A stretch of DNA of 64,000 bases from Desulfovibrio ferrophilus (GCF_003966735.1 NZ_AP017378.1:1163501-1227500), one strand, 5' to 3'. Counted from the first letter of the stretch, positions 25,724-34,794 are shown. A program made the numbers and translations. Notes: a model not told the origin generated them from the letters alone.

Positions 25724-26614
25724 TTCGAGAGCGATGCTTCCGGAATACAAAATTTCTGTCTGGTTGCCGCGTCGCAGAACAAGGCCGCCGTCAGCGGCCA
25801 GCCCTACCGGGACTGCGACAAATTCACCTTGGGAGCTTCGCACTCGGACATTGAGTCCGAGCCAGGCGATGCGAGACTCCAACCAATCAAGAAAATTTTG
25901 AGGATTTTCACTAGAAGCATGGGCTTCATACCAACAGCGGGCAGATTTCACAAGCCCACACCATAGCGAAATTACATTTTTTTCGTCACCAAGTGGTGAC
26001 ATAATGCCAGCCCTGGGACTCCACGATTCGCGTATTTCACTGTCCTGCGGGGACGAATCGAGATTAAGACCAATTCCAACCAGCGTTTTTCCAAAACGCT
26101 CTTCAACGAGTATTCCACCCACTTTCCTACCATTTTCGAGCAGTAGATCATTGGGCCACTTGATGTGAACAGCCATACCGAGTTCCTTCAGCGTCTCTGC
26201 AACGACTCCCCCTGCCACAAGCGAGACCAGCGGAGCAAAGGCTTGAGGCAACTCGGGCCAAAGCCATGCTGCGTAGAGATTACCCGCAGGTGAAATCCAA
26301 TCCCGACGCAATTGCCCACGACCAGACCGCTGCGATACAGCCAGGACAGCGCCCCATTCGGACAGAGCTCCCTGCTCAACCAAAGCCCAGGCCACGTCCA
26401 AACTGGAACCACACGGCCCACAGATACAGACAGGAGCAGGAGTTTCAGCCGTTGTACTGCAGACAGTAAAATCACCCTGTTCTACCCAGGCCGTACAATC
26501 CGCCACGACCCGCGCCCATGCCGGATGTACAGATTTCAATTCATTCACAGTAATGGAGTCCGCCAAGCCCTCACGGCCCGCGCTCCACAACATCAATCCA
26601 TTAATGGTTTCCAT
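25721..26614 (-). CDS. birA: Biotin-[acetyl-CoA-carboxylase] ligase
   Basis: Attaches biotin to the acceptor lysine of biotin enzymes. The 297-residue protein shows the biotinoyl-AMP loop as GRGQLRRDW, then HIKWPNDLLLENGRKVGGILVE and GIGLNLDS, and a C-terminal beta domain. The N-terminal ~70 residues do not read as the helix-turn-helix found in bifunctional BirA, so this is probably ligase-only and not a repressor. It directly precedes the pyruvate carboxylase gene on the same strand, which suggests co-expression with its substrate. The start codon ATG 26614 overlaps nothing; the divergent cca gene starts 76 nt away. Confidence 0.93.
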   Translation of the reverse strand: METINGLMLWSAGREGLADSITVNELKSVHPAWARVVADCTAWVEQGDFTVCSTTAETPAPVCICGPCGSSLDVAWALVEQGALSEWGAVLAVSQRSGRGQLRRDWISPAGNLYAAWLWPELPQAFAPLVSLVAGGVVAETLKELGMAVHIKWPNDLLLENGRKVGGILVEERFGKTLVGIGLNLDSSPQDSEIRESWSPRAGIMSPLGDEKNVISLWCGLVKSARCWYEAHASSENPQNFLDWLESRIAWLGLNVRVRSSQGEFVAVPVGLAADGGLVLRRGNQTEILYSGSIALE

Positions 26615-26689
26615 GCCCGAACCTTACGCGCCGCCAGGGACAGGGGTCAATCTCATGATAGCGACTTGCCCCAAAAGCTGATAGAAAAA

Positions 26690-27904
26690 ATGATGCTAAT
26701 TTGCCTTGTTGGCGGTGCAGTCCGCGACATCCTCATGGGCCGCAGCGCTCAGGATTTCGACTATTTAGTCCTTGGGGCAACACCCGGGCAATTCCTTGAG
26801 CGTTTTCCAAAGGCCACACAGGTGGGCAAGGCATTTCCTGTTTATCTTGTGGAGAGTAAGGAATTCGCCTTTCCCCGAACAGACAACTGCCCGAGTTGCT
26901 GCTGTGCCTTTGGTGACAATGACCTGCTCAATGATCTTGCCACCGACCTGCAGGCACGCGACCTGACAATCAATGCTCTGGCCCTGCCCCTTTCCGATTA
27001 TCCCTACATCCCGTCCAGAGCTGAAGCTTGGGACTTGGCTGTAGGCACCCCGACTTCCCTGAGCGACTTGCGCGCTAATATCCTTCGGCCTGTCAGAGGG
27101 TCTTCATTGAATGAAGACCCTCTGCGTGTTTTTCGCGCTGCACGCTTCCAGGCCCAACTTCCGACATTCACGGCCCACGATGAACTCAAGTTGGCCATGA
27201 GTTCCTGCACAGCCCAAGGTCTGACAAAAGATCTTGCTCCAGAACGCATCGGCAGAGAGATACGAAAAACACTGCTTTCCCAAAAACCAGGCAACATGAT
27301 CCGCCTGCTGGCAGAAACAGGCTCCCTGAATCCGTGGTTTACCGAACTGACGGGCGCGGTGGATATCCCCGCAGGACCAGTGCCACATCATAACGAGTCG
27401 CTCTTGGAACACACGGCTCAATTGATGGATCAGGTGGCCGGTGACGAACTGGTCTGTTGGATGGCCCTGACCCATGACCTGGGAAAGGGAGTAACCCCAC
27501 GGGATCGTCACCCCAGCCACCACGGACACGACCGCTTGGGCGAACCACTTGCTCGACAACTGGGAGAGCGCCTGGCCTTGCCGAATCGTTTCATTCGGGC
27601 CGGAGAGTTGGCGGCCCGTTGGCATATGACCGCAGGACGATACTCCGAGCTTCGTCCCGGCACCCGGGTGGACATGCTTACCGCCTTGCACGCCCAACGC
27701 CTGACCAAGGAAATGTTCCGTCTGGTCGAAGCAGACACAGGCCAGAACCTGCACGACATAGTAATGGCAGATTTGCAAACGATGCTTGAAGTGCACCTGC
27801 CTGAGCAATGGCGCAACAAGGGGGAAGAGTCGGGGAAACGACTCAGACACCTGCGTTGTGAGGCCTTATCCAGAGCAAGTGCTAAAGCCCGGCCTGCCCC
27901 TTAA
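26690..27904 (+). CDS. cca: CCA tRNA nucleotidyltransferase with HD domain
   Basis: Adds or repairs the 3' CCA of tRNAs. The 404-residue protein has the class II NTase start LVGGAVRDILMG followed by QDFDYLV (the metal-binding DxD), RDLTINALALPL and the neck motif LNEDPLRVFRAARF. A C-terminal HD phosphohydrolase domain (SLLEHTAQLMD, LTHDLGKG) is as in the E. coli enzyme. The ORF is open upstream, but family alignment places the start at ATG 26690 or 26693; the ribosome-binding site is weak. A CSCC-like cluster (NCPSCCCAFGD, about residues 62-72) is unusual. Its 3' end overlaps the convergent hydrolase gene by 23 nt. Confidence 0.9.
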   Translation: MMLICLVGGAVRDILMGRSAQDFDYLVLGATPGQFLERFPKATQVGKAFPVYLVESKEFAFPRTDNCPSCCCAFGDNDLLNDLATDLQARDLTINALALPLSDYPYIPSRAEAWDLAVGTPTSLSDLRANILRPVRGSSLNEDPLRVFRAARFQAQLPTFTAHDELKLAMSSCTAQGLTKDLAPERIGREIRKTLLSQKPGNMIRLLAETGSLNPWFTELTGAVDIPAGPVPHHNESLLEHTAQLMDQVAGDELVCWMALTHDLGKGVTPRDRHPSHHGHDRLGEPLARQLGERLALPNRFIRAGELAARWHMTAGRYSELRPGTRVDMLTALHAQRLTKEMFRLVEADTGQNLHDIVMADLQTMLEVHLPEQWRNKGEESGKRLRHLRCEALSRASAKARPAP

Positions 27905-28697
27905 AGAACAACTCAAGCCCCTCGATATACGCACAGCCCGAGACCAGAAAGCCTGCATTGTGATCCCCACGCATCTCCAAAAAACGCTTGGGACCAACTG
28001 CGGCTTCGTACAACTTGCGCCCCATGGCATAGGGAATGATTTCATCATCCGGACTATGCGCCACCAGGATCGGGCATTTTATTGCTGCGATACGGGACAT
28101 GGAATCGTAACGGATACGCGCCAAAAAACGCGGCAGGAAGGGATATATTCGTTTGCCAAGATCAGGCACCGAGGTAAATCCTGACTCGATGATCAGGGCT
28201 GCGGGGGAAAATTTCGCAGCAAGATGAACGGCCACTGCGGCGCCCAGAGATCGGCCCATGAGTACGATACGCGAAGGAGATTCCCCCTTCTCCGAAAGCA
28301 GATACGCCAGAGCCAGAGAAGCATCTTCATAGGTATTGTCCTCAGTCGGCTTGCCTGTGGAACGACCGTATCCGCGATAATCAAAAATCAGGACGTTGAA
28401 TCTCAGACCATGAAGCAGTGTCAACGTCTCCAGCCGATGAGAAATATTACCGGCGTTGCCATGACAGAATAGAACTGTTCCCCGAGGTTCATCAGCGGGC
28501 AAATACCAGCCATGCAGGGAACCAAAATCCGGCGTTTCCAGAAAAACATCTTCATAACGCATGCCGGCTGCCGCTGGAGTAACTACAGATTCACGGGAGG
28601 GAAAAAAAACCATCCGTTCCTGAAACAGCCAAATCCAGCCCCCGATACACGCCAATATCAAGGCCAAAAACACTGCAAACTGCATTATTCCCCGCAT
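27882..28697 (-). CDS. Alpha/beta hydrolase, membrane-anchored (BEM46/ABHD13-like)
   Basis: A 271-residue serine hydrolase with an N-terminal membrane anchor (residues 5-25). It shows the oxyanion region FCHGNAGNISH, then DYRGYGRSTGKP, the nucleophile elbow GRSLGAAVAVHLA, the acid in VAHSPDDEIIP and the His in RGDHNAG, so the catalytic triad is complete. The substrate is unknown; family members act as esterases or thioesterases at membranes. It is divergent from the DHH phosphoesterase gene, and its last 23 nt overlap the convergent cca gene. Confidence 0.9.
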   Translation of the reverse strand: MRGIMQFAVFLALILACIGGWIWLFQERMVFFPSRESVVTPAAAGMRYEDVFLETPDFGSLHGWYLPADEPRGTVLFCHGNAGNISHRLETLTLLHGLRFNVLIFDYRGYGRSTGKPTEDNTYEDASLALAYLLSEKGESPSRIVLMGRSLGAAVAVHLAAKFSPAALIIESGFTSVPDLGKRIYPFLPRFLARIRYDSMSRIAAIKCPILVAHSPDDEIIPYAMGRKLYEAAVGPKRFLEMRGDHNAGFLVSGCAYIEGLELFFKGQAGL

Positions 28698-28760
28698 TGT
28701 TCATCAACTTTCCCGATAGAATGGACCTACTGCCTATTCCAGTCTTGCGTCGCAAAATCT

Positions 28761-28790
28761 TTGACAGAAATTTTACGTTATGGCTATATG
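28761..28790 (+). promoter_or_regulatory. Sigma-70 promoter of the DHH phosphoesterase gene
   Basis: A perfect -35 TTGACA (28761-28766) and a -10 TATATG (28785-28790) are separated by 18 nt. This gives a leader of about 65 nt ahead of the GGAGG-preceded start at 28863. Confidence 0.65.
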
Positions 28791-28862
28791 ATGTACGAAT
28801 TACAACAAACGTACAAGCGGTCGGTCTCCGTCCGCAGGTTCTCTGCTTGAAGGAGGTATTTC

Positions 28863-29780
28863 ATGAGGTTGCTTACCAGATCGGATTTTGACGGCCTGAT
28901 CTGCGCCGTTCTGCTTAATGAACTCGGGCTGATTGACGAATGGAAATTCGCCCACCCCAAAGATTTGCAGGACGGCACCATCGAGGTCACGGACAACGAC
29001 ATCCTGGCCAACGTGCCATACGTCAAAGGTTGTGGAATGTGGTTTGACCACCATGCGTCCGAAGCTGCCCGCTTGGGCTCCGACTTTGAATTCAAAGGAT
29101 CCTACAAGCATTCTCCCAGCGCCGCACGTGTGATTTGGGAATACTACGGGGGGCACGACAAATTCCCAAAAAGCTTCGACGAAATGATGGAAGCAGTGGA
29201 CAAGGTCGACAGTGCCCAGCTGACCAGAGAGGAAATCCTTGATCCCACCGGCTGGATTCTGCTTGGCTACCTGATGGACCCACGCACCGGCCTGGGCCGC
29301 TTCCGCGACTATCGTATTTCCAACTATCGCCTCATGGAAGACCTCATTGAATACTGCCGCGCCATGACAGTAGACAAGATTCTCGATCTGCCCGATGTCA
29401 AGGAGCGCATTGATCGCTACTTCGAGCAGCAGCAGCTGTTCACGGCAATGCTCAAAGAAAACACATCTGTTCAGGGCAACGCCGTTATCATCGATCTCCG
29501 CAATCAGGAGACCATTTACGCCGGCAACCGCTTCATGATCTACGCACTCTACCCCGAGGCCAATATCTCCGTTCACATCCTTTGGGGCCTGAACAAGCAG
29601 AACACCGTCTATACCGTAGGCAAGAGCATCATCGACCGCAGCTCCAAGACCGATGTGGGCAAACTGATGCTCAAGTATGGCGGTGGCGGTCACGAAGCTG
29701 TGGGCACCTGCCAGGTCGAAAATGAACGCGCTGAAGCCGCGCTCAAGGAAATCCTCGACCAGATCAACGCCGACGGCTAA
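28863..29780 (+). CDS. DHH/DHHA1-family phosphoesterase
   Basis: A 305-residue soluble phosphoesterase. Metal-binding motifs are RSDFDGLICA at the N-terminus (DHH motif I), the family's namesake FDHHAS near residue 62, and GGGGHEAVGTC in the C-terminal DHHA1 substrate-binding domain. Relatives include exopolyphosphatase-like and nanoRNase/pAp-phosphatase enzymes; I cannot choose between oligonucleotides, c-di-AMP products and polyphosphate. AAGGAGG precedes the ATG. It has its own promoter and terminator, so it is a single-gene unit. Confidence 0.88.
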   Translation: MRLLTRSDFDGLICAVLLNELGLIDEWKFAHPKDLQDGTIEVTDNDILANVPYVKGCGMWFDHHASEAARLGSDFEFKGSYKHSPSAARVIWEYYGGHDKFPKSFDEMMEAVDKVDSAQLTREEILDPTGWILLGYLMDPRTGLGRFRDYRISNYRLMEDLIEYCRAMTVDKILDLPDVKERIDRYFEQQQLFTAMLKENTSVQGNAVIIDLRNQETIYAGNRFMIYALYPEANISVHILWGLNKQNTVYTVGKSIIDRSSKTDVGKLMLKYGGGGHEAVGTCQVENERAEAALKEILDQINADG

Positions 29781-29803
29781 TCACTCAAAACGACGACACC
29801 AAC

Positions 29804-29838
29804 AAAGGCCGCTTCCCATTCGGGAGGCGGCCTTTTTT
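29804..29838 (+). terminator. Rho-independent terminator of the DHH phosphoesterase gene
   Basis: AAAGGCCGC / GCGGCCTTT with an inner CCC/GGG pairing is followed by six T. It begins 24 nt after the stop codon. Confidence 0.92.
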
Positions 29839-30003
29839 CAGGCAATATATCAAAAGACCTTCTGTCACCAACGCAATCCCCTTTTCCAAGAGGTACATTC
29901 TGGACCAGATCGAGCAAATGATTGTGCCGCGAGTAGGACTTTCCAAAAGAACACCAAATAGTTATCGTTGTTATTATCCGAACGAACGGGCAGGAGCCAA
30001 ACA

Positions 30004-30891
30004 ATGTTCATCATCCTACTCAGTCTTTTCTGCCTCGCAGTGCTCAGCGTGAGTGTAGTCACCTACTGGCAATTCTGGCGACAGGCCGCGGGAACAGCTC
30101 ATATGGAGTTGTTGAGCCAAGCCAGCCACGGCCACCCCTGGTTATGGATAGGGCGCGGTTTCCTGTCCAGTCTGGTCAGCCAGGCTGCAGCTTTGTTGCT
30201 CTATCCTCTGTTTCTGGTCACAAACACATGGCTAAGGCCACAGGCATCAAACGGCGACGGCAAGCCTCCTGTACTCTTCGTACACGGCTACAGCCATACA
30301 GCAGCGGCCTGGATTCTCTATGCCACATGGTTTCGGCGTGCCGGATACACAGATCTGCATGCCATTACCTATAATAGTTGGAAATTGGATTTCAGAGGGA
30401 TTGTCGAACAACTCGAGCACGAGGCCAAAACCATCCTGAATGAACGCCCCGGTCAAAAAATCGTGCTTGTCTGCCACAGTCTGGGCGGGCTTGCTGCACG
30501 TAGCCTGCTCAATACCTCTGAGTTACAAGATCGAATACTGGCCGTCGCAACTCTTGGCACCCCCCATCAGGGCACAACTCTGGCAAAAATGGGCATGAAT
30601 AAACTCGCTCACAAGCTGGAATACCGTGGACAACTGATTCAGGAAATCGAAGATCAGGGCGTCCAAACTGACGTCCCCTGCCTGGCTGCCTATTCACTGG
30701 TAGACAACATGGTCATGCCCCTGGAAGGACTACGTATCCGAAAGAATGGGTGGAAAGAATTGCAGATTGCACCAATCTGCCACGTGGGAATGCTGTATCA
30801 TCATCCTACGGCCCAGGCCGTTCTCCGATTCATCAACCGAGCCGATGGAGTCGTGGGAAAAGAATCAGATCCTGGTCAACCGACTGTATAA
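30004..30891 (+). CDS. Membrane-anchored lipase-like alpha/beta hydrolase
   Basis: A 295-residue protein with two N-terminal hydrophobic segments (about residues 1-20 and 50-75), then a lipase-type alpha/beta fold: oxyanion segment VLFVHGYSHTAAAW, nucleophile elbow VCHSLGGLAARSL, TLGTPHQGT and a late His (ICHVGMLYHH). It resembles the triacylglycerol lipase/PGAP1-like esterases; substrate unknown. ATG 30004 has AGGAGC upstream and is preferred over the ORF start at 29968. Its final 27 nt overlap the end of the convergent glycosyltransferase gene. Confidence 0.88.
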   Translation: MFIILLSLFCLAVLSVSVVTYWQFWRQAAGTAHMELLSQASHGHPWLWIGRGFLSSLVSQAAALLLYPLFLVTNTWLRPQASNGDGKPPVLFVHGYSHTAAAWILYATWFRRAGYTDLHAITYNSWKLDFRGIVEQLEHEAKTILNERPGQKIVLVCHSLGGLAARSLLNTSELQDRILAVATLGTPHQGTTLAKMGMNKLAHKLEYRGQLIQEIEDQGVQTDVPCLAAYSLVDNMVMPLEGLRIRKNGWKELQIAPICHVGMLYHHPTAQAVLRFINRADGVVGKESDPGQPTV

Positions 30892-31974
30892 TTTCAAATA
30901 ATCCGAAACCATCCGTTCCTGCCGGAAACGATCTCCTCCCCAGATACGGGCTGTCTCGCCCAACCGTCGGGCCTGAACAGGTCGTTCCAGCAGCCGCACG
31001 ATTTCCTGCTGCAAAAGCCCCCAGCGCCCTGGTGGCACGAGAACCCCGGCACCAGGCCTCGCAATCTGCTCCGGGACCCCTCCCGAAGCAAAAGCCACCA
31101 CGGGCAAAGCCATGCTCATGGCCTCCAGCACCACCAGAGGATGATTATCAGCCAGGGTCGGATAGGCCAGTACATCCGCAGCGCGCATGATGCGGGCCAT
31201 GGTCTGACTATCGGCATAGGGCCAAAGCACAACGTCACCGTGGCGTTCCATGCGCTTGCCGCCGACCACATAACAAATAGCCTCCGGAACACGGGCCTTG
31301 ATCTGCTTGAAGGCCTTCAGAAAATATTCACCCTGTTTGAAGACAGCCTCAACCCCACCATGGGCCACGAACAGCACCATGCGCGCTCCTGGAGCAACCC
31401 CCACGGCCTGGCGTGCTTCGCTACGGAGAGGCAGCGTCTCTGGCCAGGGCACACCATTGGGAATGACACGAACATCCAGCTCCGGCAGAATAGCCCGGGC
31501 CATGACCACCATCCAACGGGAAGGAGCCACTATGGTGGGTCCAAGCTCCCTCAACAAAGACCGGCGCCCACGGGCAACCTGATCCGAGGCGGGATACAGG
31601 CGCGGGCATTCAGGCAAACATCCGTCCTCCCAGGCCTTGCATTGCAGAGGATAGGGGCAACCACCGGTCAAAGCCCGGCAGTCATGCAAGGTGATTACAG
31701 AAGGTATCCCTGCCCTGATCAACCCTTCAAGGCAACTCTCCCAGTCCTGAGTAGCATGGAGGTGCACAAGGCCAATGTTTTCCTGTTTGGCATAGCGTCC
31801 CAGATCTTCAGGAGACACCGCCCCCTGCCCGTCCTCACACAGACCGTCATCGCACTCGAAACTGTAGACGGAGTGTGGAATTACAGCATGCAGGGCACGA
31901 GCAATGGCAGAGGTTCCACCCATGCCCCGCAGCAAGGTATGAATCAGTATTTCAGGCAGGTCAGGAGCCATCAT
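30865..31974 (-). CDS. Glycosyltransferase family 4
   Basis: A 369-residue GT-B enzyme. The N-terminal half has LHDCRALTGGCPYPL followed by further cysteines (CKAWEDGCLPEC), a Cys-rich loop seen in a subset of GT4 enzymes. The donor-site half shows VIPNGVPWP, VLFVAHGG, then ADVLAYPTLADNHPLVVLEAMSMALPVVAF with the E-x7-E-type motif. It presumably adds a sugar to a cell-surface glycan; donor and acceptor unknown. ATG 31974 lies inside the 3' end of the upstream glycosyltransferase gene (14-nt overlap), with GGAG about 7 nt ahead. The three glycosyltransferase genes here are probably one leftward operon. Confidence 0.9.
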   Translation of the reverse strand: MMAPDLPEILIHTLLRGMGGTSAIARALHAVIPHSVYSFECDDGLCEDGQGAVSPEDLGRYAKQENIGLVHLHATQDWESCLEGLIRAGIPSVITLHDCRALTGGCPYPLQCKAWEDGCLPECPRLYPASDQVARGRRSLLRELGPTIVAPSRWMVVMARAILPELDVRVIPNGVPWPETLPLRSEARQAVGVAPGARMVLFVAHGGVEAVFKQGEYFLKAFKQIKARVPEAICYVVGGKRMERHGDVVLWPYADSQTMARIMRAADVLAYPTLADNHPLVVLEAMSMALPVVAFASGGVPEQIARPGAGVLVPPGRWGLLQQEIVRLLERPVQARRLGETARIWGGDRFRQERMVSDYLKLYSRLTRI

Positions 31975-33607
31975 CCACGCGCTCCAACAGATCATTTTTC
32001 AGGCACCACAGCACCAAGAATTGAGCATCTTCCTCGGATTTACCAAGAATTTCAATGACCTTTACTGTCAGTTTCGGACCAGAAATGGGCTTGCGGGCCA
32101 TGAATACCACCTTCTTCACGTTATCAAGATTAACGCGATGAGCAATAGCCCGGTAGATGGAAACAAAATCGTGCCCACGGTATACGGCCTGCCCTGATGG
32201 CGACCACTGAACCTCGAAATCGTCCAGGCGATTGGAAGGATAACTTTCGAATAATTTTGCAATGGGCAGCGAATGGGGGTGTCGTGTGCCCTTGATAGCT
32301 TCTGAATCAATGGGTTCGGAACGCAAACGGTGCCACAGGACCACGTGCTGATCCACCACCCGTTCCCAACTAAAGGAATCAAGCATCCGTTGGCGTCCGG
32401 CTTCCCCCAGCCTGCGGCGCAATGCGGGGTCCAGAGCAAGCCGAGCCAGAGCCTTGGCCATAGCTGCCACGTCCACAACCGTTTGCTGGGCTACATGCAG
32501 ATGGTACTCGTTATCGAAGAGCAACGGCGCCATGACATCAATGGCATCCGTTGATTCCGGCCCCAGAGTGGGAATAAGATAGCCTGTCTCGCCCTCCACA
32601 ACCAGATCCCGGTAGCCATCGTATTCCGAAACCACGGCAGGCAACCCCATGGCTCCGGCTTCCAGTACCGTCAAACCAAATGTTTCCTGAGGGTTGTCCA
32701 CGGGAGAAAGAAACACATCCGCGCCCCAGAACAGCTCTCGTTTGGTTCTGTCATCAGGTTTGGGCACCACCATCAAGGGCAGTCCCAGATTCCCCGCCAG
32801 ATTGGACACAGTCTCGACATAGGTTTCATCGCCTTTGCCCATCCAACCGGCCAGCACAACCCGCACCTTATCCAGGGGAACTCCAAGACGTGGCAAGCGC
32901 TGCATGGCTCGCAGTAGAGGAATCAAATCCATCTTCGAAAAATGTGACAATCGTGCAAAAACCAGAATCATCGTCTGCTCGGGATCAAGGTCCAGCTTGG
33001 CCCGCGCAGCATCGCGCTCAGCCGGACTGGGTGGCCGATACTGGTCTGTATCCACACCAAGAGGGATGCGTGCCACCGTGGGCCTGGGCAGACCACCATA
33101 GCTATCACTGAGCAAATCGTAATACTTGTCCACGACTTTGACGGCGGTCTTTGAAGTGGCAATAACGCAATCGCGCGGAGTGCATCCCGGCCAGAGATGA
33201 GCCAGAAAATCGCGGCTATAGCGCTGATAGGATAGGGAATGGGTCACGCCAGTGATGGGAAAGATATCCGGGCTCACGGCGTTTCGAAGAGCAGCCAAAT
33301 AGGCCGGATAATTGATGCAATCCGAGAGATGGAAACAATGGTATCCACCACGCGCAAGGGCTGCCGGCAGATGGCTCCGCAGCCGGACCAGAAGTCCGCC
33401 GCGGTTCTGAATATCCTGAAATTCCAGATGAAGTTGCCCAGCCAACTGGTCCACTTGCGAACTGGTGCTCAGAAAGAAATGGTAGGCGTCAAAAGGGTCT
33501 CGTCGCAACAGTGCACGCAGAAACGCCTCGTTGGCCACATTGCGGCCCATGACGTCTCCGCCTTCGATGAAGGGATCAAGCGTTCCCCATATCTTCGGTG
33601 ATTGCAT
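31961..33607 (-). CDS. Glycosyltransferase family 4 with extra C-terminal domain
   Basis: A 548-residue protein. Residues 1-420 form a GT-B enzyme: PLGVDTDQYRPP in the linker, ILVFARLSHFSKMDL, then ADVFLSPVDNPQETFGLTVLEAGAMGLPAVVSEYDGYRD with the donor-site E-x7-E pattern. Residues of about 430-548 are not part of the usual fold; they end in a helical VIEILGKSEEDAQFLVLWCLKNDLL segment that looks like a small winged-helix or adaptor. ATG 33607 is chosen because it gives the family's usual N-terminus; its ribosome-binding site is poor and an upstream TTG (33643) would overlap the preceding gene. Substrate unknown. Confidence 0.87.
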   Translation of the reverse strand: MQSPKIWGTLDPFIEGGDVMGRNVANEAFLRALLRRDPFDAYHFFLSTSSQVDQLAGQLHLEFQDIQNRGGLLVRLRSHLPAALARGGYHCFHLSDCINYPAYLAALRNAVSPDIFPITGVTHSLSYQRYSRDFLAHLWPGCTPRDCVIATSKTAVKVVDKYYDLLSDSYGGLPRPTVARIPLGVDTDQYRPPSPAERDAARAKLDLDPEQTMILVFARLSHFSKMDLIPLLRAMQRLPRLGVPLDKVRVVLAGWMGKGDETYVETVSNLAGNLGLPLMVVPKPDDRTKRELFWGADVFLSPVDNPQETFGLTVLEAGAMGLPAVVSEYDGYRDLVVEGETGYLIPTLGPESTDAIDVMAPLLFDNEYHLHVAQQTVVDVAAMAKALARLALDPALRRRLGEAGRQRMLDSFSWERVVDQHVVLWHRLRSEPIDSEAIKGTRHPHSLPIAKLFESYPSNRLDDFEVQWSPSGQAVYRGHDFVSIYRAIAHRVNLDNVKKVVFMARKPISGPKLTVKVIEILGKSEEDAQFLVLWCLKNDLLERVDDGS

Positions 33608-33639
33608 GCAGTTGAAATGCCTGTGAGACCGGTGGTTCG

Positions 33640-34500
33640 TCAAGCATTAGCGGCTTTTCGCCGGGTGGACTCTCGATCCAGAACCCGGGATGCCATCTCG
33701 CGCAGGGCCAGTACATCCGCTCCCCGCGGGATCAAACCACGCCGGAAAGGCACGGCCCAGGCCTCGCTCCGCACAAGAGCGCGAGCCCACCCCACCACTT
33801 CGGGGTCAAAGAAATACTTGTTATCCAAAACAATCTGCGCCTTGGCCCGGCCATCCACCAAACGCGCCTTCCAGGAAAAATTACTACCGTGATGGTTATA
33901 GCGGAACAACGGCAACGGGACTCTGATTCCCTTGAAACCGTTCTCCGCCGCCTGCACCCAGAAATCCCAGTCTTCATATGCCGTCTGATCGGAGAACCCC
34001 CGACTTCGTTCGAAAACCTCACGCCGCATAAGAGTTGCCAAAGTCAGGGGGTTTTGCGTCTGAAGCAGTTTGGCATCAAAATCCGGAAGGCTGACTACAC
34101 GCCCACCGTCGCCCGTGGCTTCAAAATAATCTGTATAGGCAAGGGAGGCTTCGGGACAATTATCCAGTGCTGCCACGGTTCGTGACAGAAATCCCGGCTC
34201 AATGGCATCATCAGGGTCCAGGCACAACAAATACCGCCCCCGAGCAATGGACAACCCGGCATTGCGCACAGGCCCTGGTTTCCCCCGATGCTTGAGCGCA
34301 ATGACCTTGAAACGCGAGAATCCAAGAGCCGCGCCCAGCGTCCTGGCTGTATCCGCAGAACCATCCGAGCTTCCGTCATCGGCGACGATGACTTCAACCT
34401 GCATCAATCCCAGTGTCTGCGATGCCAAGGAGTTGAATAGCGCAGGCAGGTAATGCCCATATTCATAATTCGAGATAACGATTGAGACTAGCGGCTTCAT
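33640..34500 (-). CDS. Glycosyltransferase family 2
   Basis: A 286-residue inverting GT-A enzyme. It starts with KPLVSIVISNYEYGHYLPAL, then EVIVADDGSSDGSADTAR (nucleotide-binding Asp), PVRNAGLSIARGRYLLCLDPDD (the DxD metal site) and the catalytic-base region TAYEDWDFWVQAAENGF. The ORF is open 77 codons upstream, but ATG 34500 has AAGGAAGGG just ahead and gives the family start. It is the first gene of the leftward glycosyltransferase group, 32 nt before the next. Likely role: building a surface polysaccharide or protein glycan. Confidence 0.92.
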   Translation of the reverse strand: MKPLVSIVISNYEYGHYLPALFNSLASQTLGLMQVEVIVADDGSSDGSADTARTLGAALGFSRFKVIALKHRGKPGPVRNAGLSIARGRYLLCLDPDDAIEPGFLSRTVAALDNCPEASLAYTDYFEATGDGGRVVSLPDFDAKLLQTQNPLTLATLMRREVFERSRGFSDQTAYEDWDFWVQAAENGFKGIRVPLPLFRYNHHGSNFSWKARLVDGRAKAQIVLDNKYFFDPEVVGWARALVRSEAWAVPFRRGLIPRGADVLALREMASRVLDRESTRRKAANA

Positions 34501-34794
34501 CAAACCCTTCCTTATCAGACAACCTTCACTGGCTCCCTCATCCTTCTTGTCGGTTGATACGCCGGGAAGGTTTACCCCAAAAAGAGTCGGAAAACCGACG
34601 CTGGGCGGAAGAGTTTGCCCCTTACTGACGGCTTTGCCGCCATTTTTCTTCGGATTAAAAACACATACAATCCTTAACAATAGCCAGTAACCGCCTGAGG
34701 GTTGGGTATTTCCATTCACACCCACCATCAATCACGAGTTTGGCCCTGTTTTTGCTAAGTGAATAGGCAAAACACCATCCAACAGGACGGACAT
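34501..34794. other. Divergent promoter region between GT2 and diguanylate cyclase genes
   Basis: About 290 nt without a gene. It holds a short inverted pair TTTTGC/GCAAAA (about 34750-34772) just upstream of the cyclase ribosome-binding site. A weak leftward promoter candidate is TTGTTA-17-TAATCC around 34650-34680. I see no other structure. Confidence 0.4.

Noticed and set aside
27104-27850. A 248-codon minus-strand ORF inside cca
   Set aside because: Cca motifs lie on the plus strand throughout; the ORF lacks any recognisable feature.
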